A stretch of 64,000 nt of DNA from JAXLQL01 sp046331625. Its GTDB lineage: Bacteria; Acidobacteriota; Terriglobia; Bryobacterales; Bryobacteraceae. Both the position numbers and the translations under genes were made by a program. The notes beneath the pieces are model-generated. The model was not told the DNA's origin, did not search any database, and was given only the letters and a program-made list of their open reading frames with translations. Below, one piece after another: positions 25,571 through 35,176 of the stretch. Each line of letters starts with the position of its first letter. Position 1 is the first letter of the stretch. The DNA lies in the NCBI GenBank assembly GCA_046331625.1, contig JAXLQL010000009.1, positions 248,001-312,000 of the forward strand, in the 5' to 3' direction.

Positions 25571-28500
25571 CTAGAAGTCGATGCGCCCGCGCAGTTCGAT
25601 TCGCCGCGCGCGGCCACCTTCCCGCAGGTTGTTCACCACGCCAACGTTCAGCGCGGAGATGTTTCCCGAGGGCTTGAGGAAGTTCGGGTGATTGCCGGCG
25701 TTCGTCGCCGCCGCGGTAAAAGTGAACTTCCAACGCTCGGTGATCGGGAAGGTCTTGGCCAGCGATAGGTGATGCATGTTGTAGCCGGGACCCTCGAGCG
25801 TGTTGGCGCCTGCGTTACCGAAGCGGCCGGCGGGCGGACGCACGAAGCACGACGTGTCGAACCAGTGGCCGAGGCTACGCTGTTCGGGAGGCAGGTTGCC
25901 GTCGCACACGCGATCTGGCCGGCCTCCCACCGTGTTGGTGTTCGAAGGATCGGATCCGGTGAACGAAGGCGAGAAGAACTGCCCGGTTTCGAGATAGCCG
26001 ATCCAGTAGAACTGCCATCCGCCCACCGCGTAGTCCAAGGCCCTCGGTGCGGATGATAGATAGCGGCGGCCTTTGCCCACCGGGATATCCCACACCGCGT
26101 TGATGACCGCGCGCTGTCGCGGAGTGAACGCATCGCGCTCCCAGTACAAGGGTGCGTACGGGTTCTCGAGATTCTGGGTGTTGTCGTAATTCGAAGCGAG
26201 AGTCCAATGCCCTTGGAACGTGACCGAGCCGGCCTTTCGCTGCACTTCGAACGTCATGGCGTTGAACTTCTGCTCGCCGTTGTTTCGGAATACGGTCGCG
26301 CCGACGAACTGCTGATAGGGCCGGCGCGCCGCTGTGAACGGGATGAGGCTCGGCTGCGGCTTGTTGATGCCGATGCCGTAGTTGAAGCTCTTGTTGCGTG
26401 AGCCAATGTAGCTCAGGCGAAAACCCAGGTCGCGGAACTGGCGCTCGATGGTGAAGTTGAATTGATGGATGCGGCCATTGTTGACGTCGAGAGGATATCC
26501 GGTGACGCTTTGCGAGGGGATGCCGGCGGTGGCGATCGAAGCCGGGAACGGATTCGGAAAGGCGAAATAAGGCGTGGTGAGGTTCTGATACGTCTCGCTG
26601 ATCTGGAAGGGTCCGCCGCCTTGGACACGGGCGTAGCGGCCGAGCGTCTCGACGAAGATGCCGTAGCCGCCGCGCAGCACGGTTTTGTCGTTGACGCGAT
26701 AGGCGGCGCCGAACCGCGGAGCGAAGTTCGATCTCTTGGGACGCATGAACACGTCGCCCGTGGCGACGGTGACGTTCTTCGGATAGAGGGGGCTCACGCG
26801 GCCAGTGGCGGAGCTCGGAATGATCACGTTGCCCGACGATGGATCCCAATTGAGCATCAAGCCGTCTTCGTAGCGAGGCGATCCGAAGCGATCCCAGCGG
26901 ATGCCGAGGTCGAGTGTGAGGCGATTGGTCGCCTTGAAGGAATCGGTGATGTAGAGGCCGAGTTCGCTGTCCTGCAGCGTCCGGTTGGTGAGCGGATCGA
27001 GACGTTGGCTGGAAAACGGAACGCCGAGAAGGAAGTCCGCGTAGCTGTAGTTGGTGATGCGGCCATTGAAGCCGAACACGCCGTACGATCCTTCGGGAAC
27101 CGATCCCTGGAAGCGTGACTGCGGCTTCCACTCTCCGCCGAGTTTCACGACGTGCTTACTCTTCGACCATGTGAGCGAATCGGCGTAGCCCCAGTCGTGG
27201 TCGTTCTGCACTTTGCCTCCCGGCTGCGTGCGTAGAGTGGGGTAGCCGTCGATATCCATGCGCGGAAAGCCCTGCGCACTGAGACCCTGAGGATTCACGC
27301 CTTGGAGGCCCAGCTCTTTCACCGCTTGGTCGCCCTTGAAGGGGCTGACGCCATAGAGCGTCTCGCCATCCACCACCTGCTCTTTGTACCAGCCGAAGCG
27401 GAAGGTGTTGACGAGCGTGGGGGAGAAGATGTGCGTGTCTTCCACCACGAGGTGAACGTTGAAGCGCTTGCGGGTCCAGGCGAACGTGGGGAAACTGGCG
27501 GAAAGAACGTAGAGATCCCAGTTCTCGATCAGGCGGCCCATGAGCCGGTTCTTCGAGGAGACTTGATGATCGACGCGTTGGGTGAAGTCCTCGCGGAGCG
27601 AGTAGTCAGTGGGGAACGGGAACGTGTATCCGAAATTATTCGATAGGCCATCGCGGTTGGGCGCGGGCAGGTACTTCTCATTCACTTTGAGCGAGAGCGC
27701 ATTGAGGCGTGCCGCAGGGATGATGTTTCCTGCGAACGGCGCGTTGCCGGCTGGATCGTTGATCACGCGGCCCGGAAGCAGTTGCGAGAAGTCACCGGAC
27801 CGCATCTTGGCTGTGGGCACGTCACGCAGGAAGAACTGCTTGCTCGGGACCTTGAGGAAGTTGCCGGAGGCGTAGAAGAAGGTCTTGTCTTTCCGGATTG
27901 GCCCCGATAGGCTCAGGCTCGAAGTGTGGATCAACTGCTTGGCCTTGGTGGACTCGAAGAACTCGCGTGCGCCGAGGGCCGAGTTCTGATGCCAGTACAT
28001 GAGGCGGCCGTGGAAGGCATTCGTGCCCTGCTTGGTGACCATGTTCATGTAGCCGACTCGCGAGAACTCGGCCGTGTTGTTGACAGTGACCACGGTCACT
28101 TCCTGCACGTCGAGAATGTCGTTGAGCTGGTTCACGGCGCCGTCATTGGTGTGGCCGTCTTGCCCTTCTTGCACCTGCCGCGTATTCTGCCCGGCCCACT
28201 GCGAGCTCCACACGCCGCTGGTTTGGGAAACGAGCGGCATCGTAGTGAGGATGAGGCTGGGGTCGAGGTTGGCTTCCGCGCCGACCCAGGGGACGTCTCC
28301 ATATTTGCCAGTGGAGATGGAGCCCTGAATTTTTGCGGAGTCAGTGGAGATGACGGCGGCGCCTGCTTCCACAGACACTTGGGTGCCCACAGCGCCGAGT
28401 TCGAGAGTGGCGTTGATGCGGCGGATCTGGTTCGTTTCGAGCAGCACTCCTTCGGCGACGAAGGTCTTGAAGCCTTGTGCGCTGATGGTGACTTTGTAGC

Positions 28501-28714
28501 GGCCCCGCAGGATGTCGGGGGCTTCGTAATCGCCGCTGTCGTTGGTGGCGACGGTGCGGCGGGCGTTTGTTTCGATGTTGACGATTTCGATCTGGGCGCC
28601 GGATATGATGGCTCCGGTGGGATCGGTGACTGTTCCACGCAACGTGGAGAGGGCAAGTTGGGCTGCCAACGGTGCAGCCGTCAATGCGATGGCGAATAAC
28701 AGGCGTGTTGGCAT
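25571..28714 (-). CDS. Oar-like TonB-dependent receptor with carboxypeptidase-regulatory-like N-terminus
   Basis: 1047 aa outer-membrane protein. Signal peptide (1-20, MPTRLLFAIALTAAPLAAQL), a CarboxypepD_reg-like Ig fold (about 22-105: LRGTVTDPTGAIISGAQIEI), a plug-like region containing GTNAFHGRLMYWHQN, and a long beta-barrel ending in the aromatic terminus RIELRGRIDF. Such Oar-type proteins are expanded in Acidobacteriota and Myxococcota and are thought to import large or bulky ligands or support secretion; the ligand is unknown. The M28 peptidase follows on the same strand, and a second receptor lies 59 bp upstream. Confidence 0.93.
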   Translation of the reverse strand: MPTRLLFAIALTAAPLAAQLALSTLRGTVTDPTGAIISGAQIEIVNIETNARRTVATNDSGDYEAPDILRGRYKVTISAQGFKTFVAEGVLLETNQIRRINATLELGAVGTQVSVEAGAAVISTDSAKIQGSISTGKYGDVPWVGAEANLDPSLILTTMPLVSQTSGVWSSQWAGQNTRQVQEGQDGHTNDGAVNQLNDILDVQEVTVVTVNNTAEFSRVGYMNMVTKQGTNAFHGRLMYWHQNSALGAREFFESTKAKQLIHTSSLSLSGPIRKDKTFFYASGNFLKVPSKQFFLRDVPTAKMRSGDFSQLLPGRVINDPAGNAPFAGNIIPAARLNALSLKVNEKYLPAPNRDGLSNNFGYTFPFPTDYSLREDFTQRVDHQVSSKNRLMGRLIENWDLYVLSASFPTFAWTRKRFNVHLVVEDTHIFSPTLVNTFRFGWYKEQVVDGETLYGVSPFKGDQAVKELGLQGVNPQGLSAQGFPRMDIDGYPTLRTQPGGKVQNDHDWGYADSLTWSKSKHVVKLGGEWKPQSRFQGSVPEGSYGVFGFNGRITNYSYADFLLGVPFSSQRLDPLTNRTLQDSELGLYITDSFKATNRLTLDLGIRWDRFGSPRYEDGLMLNWDPSSGNVIIPSSATGRVSPLYPKNVTVATGDVFMRPKRSNFAPRFGAAYRVNDKTVLRGGYGIFVETLGRYARVQGGGPFQISETYQNLTTPYFAFPNPFPASIATAGIPSQSVTGYPLDVNNGRIHQFNFTIERQFRDLGFRLSYIGSRNKSFNYGIGINKPQPSLIPFTAARRPYQQFVGATVFRNNGEQKFNAMTFEVQRKAGSVTFQGHWTLASNYDNTQNLENPYAPLYWERDAFTPRQRAVINAVWDIPVGKGRRYLSSAPRALDYAVGGWQFYWIGYLETGQFFSPSFTGSDPSNTNTVGGRPDRVCDGNLPPEQRSLGHWFDTSCFVRPPAGRFGNAGANTLEGPGYNMHHLSLAKTFPITERWKFTFTAAATNAGNHPNFLKPSGNISALNVGVVNNLREGGRARRIELRGRIDF

Positions 28715-28773
28715 TGGAAAGGATTATCACATCCCCACGCCGGCTGCAACGGAGAGCCCTTGCCCAGGCTCTC

Positions 28774-31700
28774 TCAGAACAAGAGCCGCATGCCGACCTG
28801 AACGGTCCGGCCGCTTCCGAACTCAGCGCCCTGCGTGCTGGTGATTCGTCCGAACGTGGCGGCATTGATGGTTTGCGCCGGGATGCCGAAGTTGGCATGG
28901 TTCAGCAGGTTCGTGAACGAGCCTTCAGTCTGAAGGGCGAAGCGCTCGGTCATGCGGAAGCGCTTCTGCAGTTTCGCGGACACTGTTTGCGTACCGGGTC
29001 CCACTAACTGGCCGGCTCCGACATAGCCGAAGCGGCCGGCGTTGTTGGGCGGATTCACGAACGCATCGCGGTTGAACCAGCGGAAGATGTCGCGCTCTCC
29101 CTTGGGTACGTTGCCGTAGTCCGCCGCGTTGGCCGCGTAGTCGGGCCGGTTGTTGGCGCGAGAATCGACGTTGGTGCCGCTCGGATCAGTGGAGCCGTTG
29201 GTGATGGGGGTCACGAACGGACCCGTCTGGAACAGGAGGATCCCCGAGAGTTCCCATCCACCCAACAGCGTCTTCATGATGCGCTGGCCACCGGCGCCGA
29301 GTTGGCCGCCGCTTCGCCCATAGGGGAACTCGTAGTTGAAGACGGTGAGCCAGCGGTGGCGGCGCGTGGGCGACACGTTGCCATAGTCGAGACCGAGGTT
29401 GAAGCGATCAGTCGGCACCGAACCCGCTTCGCTCGCGAACCCCGTGGAATTGGAGCCAACGGAGTTGGTGAGATTCTTCGACCAAGCCCAAGACGACTGG
29501 AATCCGAGCCCGTTGCTGAAGCGCCTGTTCACCTCGAGCAAGAGCGCGTTGTACTTCGACGAGACGCCATTGTCGCGGCTGTAAACGATCGCCCAATTCG
29601 GATACGGGCGATTGGGCCGCGCCGCCGTGTATCCGATGGTATTCTGGCGCACCTGGTTGAGATCGGGGCTCGAGTACATCTTGATCGAGTGCGAGCCCTG
29701 ATAGGTGATGCGAACGCCCGTGTTCCAGCCGAGGTCGCGTTCGAGCGTGAAGTTCCATTGCTGCGCGTACGGCGTTGGGCCGTCTATCTGATTGCCTCGC
29801 CGGAAGTCGGCGTTGCCCACGGCCGGCAGCGTGCCGAGGCCGGTACCGAACGGATTCGGGAATGCGAGGTTTGGCCGGCTATTCACAACGGCGTTGTCAT
29901 AGGTGCGCGTATCCGAGGTGTGGATGCCGGTGAGCGAGTAGAACACGGCGCCGAGAATCGTCACCGCGAAGATGCCATAGCCGCCGCGGATCACCGTGCG
30001 ATTGCCCCACGGCCGGTAAGCGAATCCAATGCGGGGCATGAAGTTGTTGGTATCGGTGTAGCGGAGGCGAGTGGGAATGCCAGCCTGCGCGGCGGTGATG
30101 ATCGGCGTGCTTCCGATGGAAGCGCGGAACGGCGCCGAGGTGAGGCGCAACGACTCTTCGTTCGGAACGATGACGCGGCCTCCCGGCGTATCGCGATCGA
30201 AGTTCGCCAACTGCAGCGTGCGGTCCCAGAACGGCTGCTGGATCTCGTAGCGAAGCCCGTAGTTGAGCGTGAGTTTCTGGCTCACCTTCCAATCGTCTTG
30301 CGCGTAATAGGCGTGATGGATAGCGGTTCCGTCGATGTCCGGGCTCGTGTTGGCGACGCGGGTGCGCTGCGGGAAGCCGAGCAGATAGTCGGCGAACGCG
30401 TTGCCGCTGAACATGCCGTTGAAGCGATACTCGCCGAGGTCATCGCCGGAGAAGAACGAGATGTTGTCGGTGGCGCGAAGCCGCTTCACGTCGGCTCCGA
30501 ACTTCAACGTATGCTTGCCGCGGGTCCAAGTGAGGTTGTCCGTGAACTGGTAGTTGAGGCTGAGCTGCGTGAATCCGCGGGAACGGCCCGTGCCGGCGAA
30601 GCCAGTGACGCCGAAGTCGGGTACGCTCGCGACCTTCGGCGGATCCGGGCGCAGCCCTTGGATACCCAGTTGCTTCACCAGCGCTGGGCCGTCGAATGAC
30701 TGGCCGTTGGGTCCGAAATCGACGTCGCGCGGGCGATCCGAGAAGCCGAAGCGGAACTCGTTTACCATAGTCGGCCGGATCACGTTGTTGTAGGCCGCCG
30801 TGAGTGTGCGCGCGCGGAGAGCTTCGCGCGCGTCCCCGAGGGGCGTCAGCGAGATCGGCGAGCGCTGCACGACGTGCTTCCAGGAGTATCGGACAAAGAT
30901 GTTCTGGCGCTCGTTGATCAGGTGATCGCCGCGAATGTCGAACTGGTCATTATTGTTGGCCTGGGGCGATTGGAAGCGCAGATTCGGGTTGGCGATGTTG
31001 TCGCCGGTTGCTTGATTCACGTGCGGGTACAAGGCGTCGAGCACGCCGCGCGAGATCGACGAAATGCGGGCCGTGGGAATGATGTTGCCGGCGAACGGCG
31101 TCGCGCCGATGGGGTCGCGAATGGCGCTCGTGACGCTCGAGAGGTTCCCGTTGCGGTAGCTGTCCGGCGGAACCACCACGTTGATCTGGCTAGCGGCGCG
31201 GAACTTCAGAGCTTCCCATGCGCCGAAGAAGAAGGTCTTGTTGCGGATCACGGGGCCGCCGGCGGAGACGCCGTAGTCATTGGAGACCTTGAAAGGAGCG
31301 CCGATACGGGTGGCGAAGAAGTCGCGTGCATCCATGGCGCCGTTTTGGTGATACCAGTAGGCCGATCCGCGGATGGTGTTGGTGCCTGCTTTCGAGGTAG
31401 TGGTGACATCGCCCATTTGAGCGAACTCGGCGTTGTTCTGCACCGAACTCACCTTGATCTCGTCAATGCTCTCGGTGGACGGGAACATCTCGTTGATGAT
31501 TCCGTTGCCGCGCACGTTGATCGAGGAGATGCCATCGATGGTGGCAGTGGTTTGGAACGGCATGCCGCCGGCGAGCGAGATGCTGCCGCCGCCGGAATCG
31601 GGCTGCACGCCAGGCGCGAACGAGATCGCCGAAAAGACGGTGTTGCTTCCGCCCGCGCGGAAGTTTACGGGCATTTTGAGAATCTGATCGGACGTCTTGG

Positions 31701-32091
31701 AGTCTATGATGGTCGCCATGTCGGTCTGTATGACTTGGCGTGCTGTGGTAACTTGTACTTCGGTTACCGCGGAGGCGACATCGAGGCTCACGTCGGCGCG
31801 GGCGATCTCACGGGCGCGGACCACCACGCCCTTCACCACGGCCCCGCGGAAGCCGGGGTTCTCGACGCTGACCTCATACGTGCCCGCGTCGAGATTGAGG
31901 AAAGCATAGTTCCCGGCAGCGTCCGATTGCGCGTTCCGCTGTTCGCCGGTTTGCGTGTTCTTGAGTCCGATCTTGGCGGTGTTGATCACGGCGCCGGTGG
32001 CGTCAGTGATGACTCCGCGGATTTCTCCGAACGTCGACTGTGCGCACACGAGTGCCGCGGAAAGGAAAAGAGCAGTTATGAAACGAAGCAT
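28774..32091 (-). CDS. Oar-like TonB-dependent receptor with carboxypeptidase-regulatory-like N-terminus
   Basis: 1105 aa from ATG 32091 (MLRFITALFLSAALVCAQ, signal peptide); a longer frame to 32130 lacks a sensible N-terminus. Carboxypeptidase-regulatory-like domain (IRGVITDATGAVINTAKIGL), plug region with TSKAGTNTIRGSAYWYHQNG, and a large barrel ending TVQVGMRLLF. It belongs to the same family as its neighbour but is clearly diverged, so this is not a recent duplication. Divergent from the quinoprotein dehydrogenase gene at 32.2 kb, with 87 bp between the starts. Confidence 0.93.
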   Translation of the reverse strand: MLRFITALFLSAALVCAQSTFGEIRGVITDATGAVINTAKIGLKNTQTGEQRNAQSDAAGNYAFLNLDAGTYEVSVENPGFRGAVVKGVVVRAREIARADVSLDVASAVTEVQVTTARQVIQTDMATIIDSKTSDQILKMPVNFRAGGSNTVFSAISFAPGVQPDSGGGSISLAGGMPFQTTATIDGISSINVRGNGIINEMFPSTESIDEIKVSSVQNNAEFAQMGDVTTTSKAGTNTIRGSAYWYHQNGAMDARDFFATRIGAPFKVSNDYGVSAGGPVIRNKTFFFGAWEALKFRAASQINVVVPPDSYRNGNLSSVTSAIRDPIGATPFAGNIIPTARISSISRGVLDALYPHVNQATGDNIANPNLRFQSPQANNNDQFDIRGDHLINERQNIFVRYSWKHVVQRSPISLTPLGDAREALRARTLTAAYNNVIRPTMVNEFRFGFSDRPRDVDFGPNGQSFDGPALVKQLGIQGLRPDPPKVASVPDFGVTGFAGTGRSRGFTQLSLNYQFTDNLTWTRGKHTLKFGADVKRLRATDNISFFSGDDLGEYRFNGMFSGNAFADYLLGFPQRTRVANTSPDIDGTAIHHAYYAQDDWKVSQKLTLNYGLRYEIQQPFWDRTLQLANFDRDTPGGRVIVPNEESLRLTSAPFRASIGSTPIITAAQAGIPTRLRYTDTNNFMPRIGFAYRPWGNRTVIRGGYGIFAVTILGAVFYSLTGIHTSDTRTYDNAVVNSRPNLAFPNPFGTGLGTLPAVGNADFRRGNQIDGPTPYAQQWNFTLERDLGWNTGVRITYQGSHSIKMYSSPDLNQVRQNTIGYTAARPNRPYPNWAIVYSRDNGVSSKYNALLLEVNRRFSNGLGFQSSWAWSKNLTNSVGSNSTGFASEAGSVPTDRFNLGLDYGNVSPTRRHRWLTVFNYEFPYGRSGGQLGAGGQRIMKTLLGGWELSGILLFQTGPFVTPITNGSTDPSGTNVDSRANNRPDYAANAADYGNVPKGERDIFRWFNRDAFVNPPNNAGRFGYVGAGQLVGPGTQTVSAKLQKRFRMTERFALQTEGSFTNLLNHANFGIPAQTINAATFGRITSTQGAEFGSGRTVQVGMRLLF

Positions 32092-32139
32092 GGGATCCCC
32101 AAACCTTTCTGGATTTAGCGAGGATAGCACGCTGAAGAG

Positions 32140-32167
32140 TTGACGTCATCGTATTCGGCGTGATACT
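32140..32167 (+). promoter_or_regulatory. Promoter candidate for the quinoprotein dehydrogenase gene
   Basis: TTGACG (32140-32145), 16 bases, then TG-extended GATACT (32162-32167). Transcription would begin about 5 nt before the ATG at 32179, and no Shine-Dalgarno sequence is visible, so a leaderless transcript is possible. Confidence 0.35.
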
Positions 32168-32178
32168 GATCGAGCCAA

Positions 32179-34320
32179 ATGCGAGCTCTATTGTCTCTCG
32201 TTGTCACGATCCCGGCGGCGCTCGGCCAAGGCGCCGGCGACTGGCCAGTCTACGGGCGCGATCCGGGCGGCATGCGCTATTCGCCGCTCGATCAAATCAG
32301 CGCCGGGAATGTCTCGAAGCTCGAACGCGCCTGGGCCTATCACAGCGGCGAGCGCGGCCGCTCGCTCGAGGGCACGCCGATCGTGGTGGATGGCGTGATG
32401 TACTTTCCGACTCAGAATCAAAGGGTCGTCGCGCTCGATCCGGAGACGGGGAAGGAGATCTGGAAGTACGATCCGCACTCGAATGGCCGTGAGCTCCGCG
32501 GCGTTGCATTCTGGCCCGGAGACAAGCAGACTCCGGCGCGGATTCTGTTCGGCACCGGAGACGGCAGGCTGATCGCGCTGGATGCGAAGACTGGAACTCC
32601 GGCGAACAGTTTCGGCGACAACGGCATCGTGGATCTCAAGTCCGGAATCACGGACAAGTATCCACGTGCGCCTTATTGGGTGAGCTCGCCGCCTTCGATC
32701 TATCGCGATCTCGTGATCGTTGGGCCCGGAACGCAAGAAGGTCCGACGCTGGGGCCGAGCGGCGATCCGCGCGCATACGATGTTCGGACGGGCAGGTTGC
32801 GCTGGCGCTTTCACACGGTGCCCCAGCCAGGCGAGCCAGGAAGTGAGACCTGGGGTAAGGATGGGTGGAAAGATCGCTCCGGTCCGAGCCAGTGGGGGCC
32901 GAGCACCGTTGACGTCGAACGGGGACTCGTGTTCCTTCCGATTGGCAATCCGGCCGACAGCTTCTACGGCGCGGACCGCAAGGGCATCAACCTCTATTCG
33001 GTTTGCGTGATCGCGCTCGATGCGAACACCGGCAAGTTGCGATGGCATTTCCAGGCGGTGCATCACGACATATGGGACTACGACTTGAGCGCGCCCCCCG
33101 CGTTGATTGAAGCGAAGCGCGGAGGCCGCACGATTCCGGCCGTGGCGCAGATTACCAAAATGGGGCTTCTGTTCGTTCTTGACCGGATGACCGGCGAGCC
33201 CGTGTTCGGCATGGAAGAGCGCGCAGTGCCGAAGAGCCGGGTGCCGGGCGAAGCGTCTTGGCCCACGCAGCCGTTTCCCGTGAAGCCTCCCGCGCTGGCG
33301 CGGATGAGCATGACGAAGGACGATGTCACCACGCGCACGCCCGATGCTCAGAGGTTTTGCAGCGAGTGGTTCAGCAAGCTGCGTCATGAGGGTCCGTACA
33401 CGCCACCTGCTCCGGAACCCTTCTTGTTCTTCCCTGGCACGATGGGCGGCGGCAACTGGGGTGGCGTGTCGTTCGATCCGAGCCTCGGGTATATCTTCGT
33501 GAACACGAGCAGCCTGGGAGGCACGGGCCGAATGGTGGAGTCGCCGCCGGGATCGCCAATGCCGTGGCGCAATGAAGGCGGATACCAGCGCTTCATCGAT
33601 CCGGATGGCTATCCGTGCCAGAAGCCACCGTGGGGCGAGTTGAGCGCAGTGAGCGCGTCAGGCGATGTAGTGTGGCGAGTGCCGCTGGGCAACTACGACG
33701 AAGTGGAGGCGCAAGGGTTGAAGAATGCGGGGGCGCCGAACATGGGTGGCTCGATTGCGACCGCGGGCGGATTGGTGTTCATCGCCGCCACCACGGATTC
33801 AAAATTTCGCGCGTTCGATTCCCGCACGGGCCGCGAGCTGTGGATGACGCGGCTCGAAGCGACCGGAGACTCGGTGCCGATCACGTATCGCGGGCGCAGC
33901 GGGAAACAGTATGTGGTAATTGCCGCGGGCGGAACGAATCGGTTTCGGATGCTCGCGGGCACGGCCGACCAGACGGCCGATGCGTTGATCGCGTTCTCGT
34001 TGCCCGAGCCGGGGCAGCGACCGCGCTCCGCTGAACCGCCGCGTCTCACGACCGCTGTTCCGCGGAGGACGCCACCGCCTCGGCGGCTGACGGATGAGCA
34101 ACTGCGGGCGCCGGGTCCGCCGCTACCAGATGCTCGGGGCAAAGACACGGTGGTGCGGCTATGCACGGGGTGTCACGGCACCGGCGTTTTCGCCGGAATG
34201 CGGATGGGCCGCACCGGATGGGAGAACGAAGTCGCGTCAATGGCCGATCGTGGAGCGGTTTGGACTCAGCAGGAGTTCCAAGCCGTTGTGGACTACCTGG
34301 CGAGCAATTTCGGGAATTGA
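32179..34320 (+). CDS. PQQ-dependent (quinoprotein) dehydrogenase with C-terminal cytochrome c domain
   Basis: 713 aa. Short signal peptide (1-16, ending ALGQ). An eight-bladed PQQ propeller fills about 20-620, beginning WPVYGRDPGGMRYSPLDQI and with repeated W-docking blades such as LDPETGKEIWKYD and LDANTGKLRWHFQ. The catalytic-base region is HHDIWDYDL. Residues about 655-713 form a small haem c domain with one CTGCH site. It most resembles glucose-dehydrogenase-type quinoproteins without their membrane helices. Electrons would pass from substrate via PQQ to the attached haem in the periplasm. The substrate (sugar or alcohol) is undetermined. Confidence 0.9.
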   Translation: MRALLSLVVTIPAALGQGAGDWPVYGRDPGGMRYSPLDQISAGNVSKLERAWAYHSGERGRSLEGTPIVVDGVMYFPTQNQRVVALDPETGKEIWKYDPHSNGRELRGVAFWPGDKQTPARILFGTGDGRLIALDAKTGTPANSFGDNGIVDLKSGITDKYPRAPYWVSSPPSIYRDLVIVGPGTQEGPTLGPSGDPRAYDVRTGRLRWRFHTVPQPGEPGSETWGKDGWKDRSGPSQWGPSTVDVERGLVFLPIGNPADSFYGADRKGINLYSVCVIALDANTGKLRWHFQAVHHDIWDYDLSAPPALIEAKRGGRTIPAVAQITKMGLLFVLDRMTGEPVFGMEERAVPKSRVPGEASWPTQPFPVKPPALARMSMTKDDVTTRTPDAQRFCSEWFSKLRHEGPYTPPAPEPFLFFPGTMGGGNWGGVSFDPSLGYIFVNTSSLGGTGRMVESPPGSPMPWRNEGGYQRFIDPDGYPCQKPPWGELSAVSASGDVVWRVPLGNYDEVEAQGLKNAGAPNMGGSIATAGGLVFIAATTDSKFRAFDSRTGRELWMTRLEATGDSVPITYRGRSGKQYVVIAAGGTNRFRMLAGTADQTADALIAFSLPEPGQRPRSAEPPRLTTAVPRRTPPPRRLTDEQLRAPGPPLPDARGKDTVVRLCTGCHGTGVFAGMRMGRTGWENEVASMADRGAVWTQQEFQAVVDYLASNFGN

Positions 34321-34330
34321 TGCGGTTGCG

Positions 34331-35104
34331 TCAGTCTGCCATCAGGCCCAGGATCTGATAGCCCGCGTCGACGTAGATGACGTTGCCGGTGACGCCGCGG
34401 CCGAGATCGCTCGCGAGGAACACGGCAGTATCGGCCACTTCGGCGGGCTCGGTCTTCCGGCGCAGCGGCACCATGGAAGGGAGCGCATCGAGCATCTTGC
34501 CCAAGTCTTTCACGGCGCGTGCGGATGCGGTCTTGATGGGTCCGGCGGAGATCGCGTTCACGCGGATGCCGGAGGGGCCGAGGTCGTTGGCGAGATATCG
34601 AACGGAAGCCTCGAGCGCCGCCTTGGCCACGCCCATCACGTTGTAGTTCTGCACAACGCGAACGGCGCCCAAGTAAGAGAGCGTGATGATGGAGCCGCCC
34701 TGCTTCATCAGCGGCGCCAAGGCGTGCGATACGGCCACCAGCGAGTAGGCCGAAACGTCGTGCGCGAGAGCGAATCCGGCGCGCGAGGTATCGACGAAGC
34801 GGCCCATGAGGTCCTCACGATTGGCGAAGGCAATGCTGTGGACCACGGTGTGCACTTCTGCCCCCGCGAGAGTTTCGGCGAGCTTGGCGAGGTCGGCGTC
34901 TTGGGAGACGTCGCAGCACAGCACCTGCGTCACGCCGAGCTCGGCGGCGAGTTCCTCGACGGTGGTCTTCTGTCGGTCGCCTTGATAGGTGAGGATGACG
35001 TTGCCGCCTTCGCGACGGTAGGCCTGCGCGATGGCGTAGGCGATGCTCCAGCGATTGGCGACACCGAGGATGACGGCGTTCTTGCCGGCGAGCAGTTGGG
35101 ACAT
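34331..35104 (-). CDS. fabI: Enoyl-[acyl-carrier-protein] reductase (NADH) FabI
   Basis: 257 aa short-chain dehydrogenase fold. The N-terminal cofactor region GVANRWSIAYAIAQ is the FabI signature (the broken glycine motif with W-S-I-A). The active site has Y144 and Y154 with K161 (YNVMGVAK), the FabI spacing. It reduces trans-2-enoyl-ACP in the last step of each fatty acid elongation cycle in the cytoplasm. It stands alone, convergent with the quinoprotein gene and divergent from the third receptor gene. Confidence 0.95.
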   Translation of the reverse strand: MSQLLAGKNAVILGVANRWSIAYAIAQAYRREGGNVILTYQGDRQKTTVEELAAELGVTQVLCCDVSQDADLAKLAETLAGAEVHTVVHSIAFANREDLMGRFVDTSRAGFALAHDVSAYSLVAVSHALAPLMKQGGSIITLSYLGAVRVVQNYNVMGVAKAALEASVRYLANDLGPSGIRVNAISAGPIKTASARAVKDLGKMLDALPSMVPLRRKTEPAEVADTAVFLASDLGRGVTGNVIYVDAGYQILGLMAD

Positions 35105-35176
35105 GAGGAATCAGTTTAGCGCGGCCGCGAATGGACCAAGAATGTGATAGAGTCTTTCAATCCTCAAGGAACCGTC

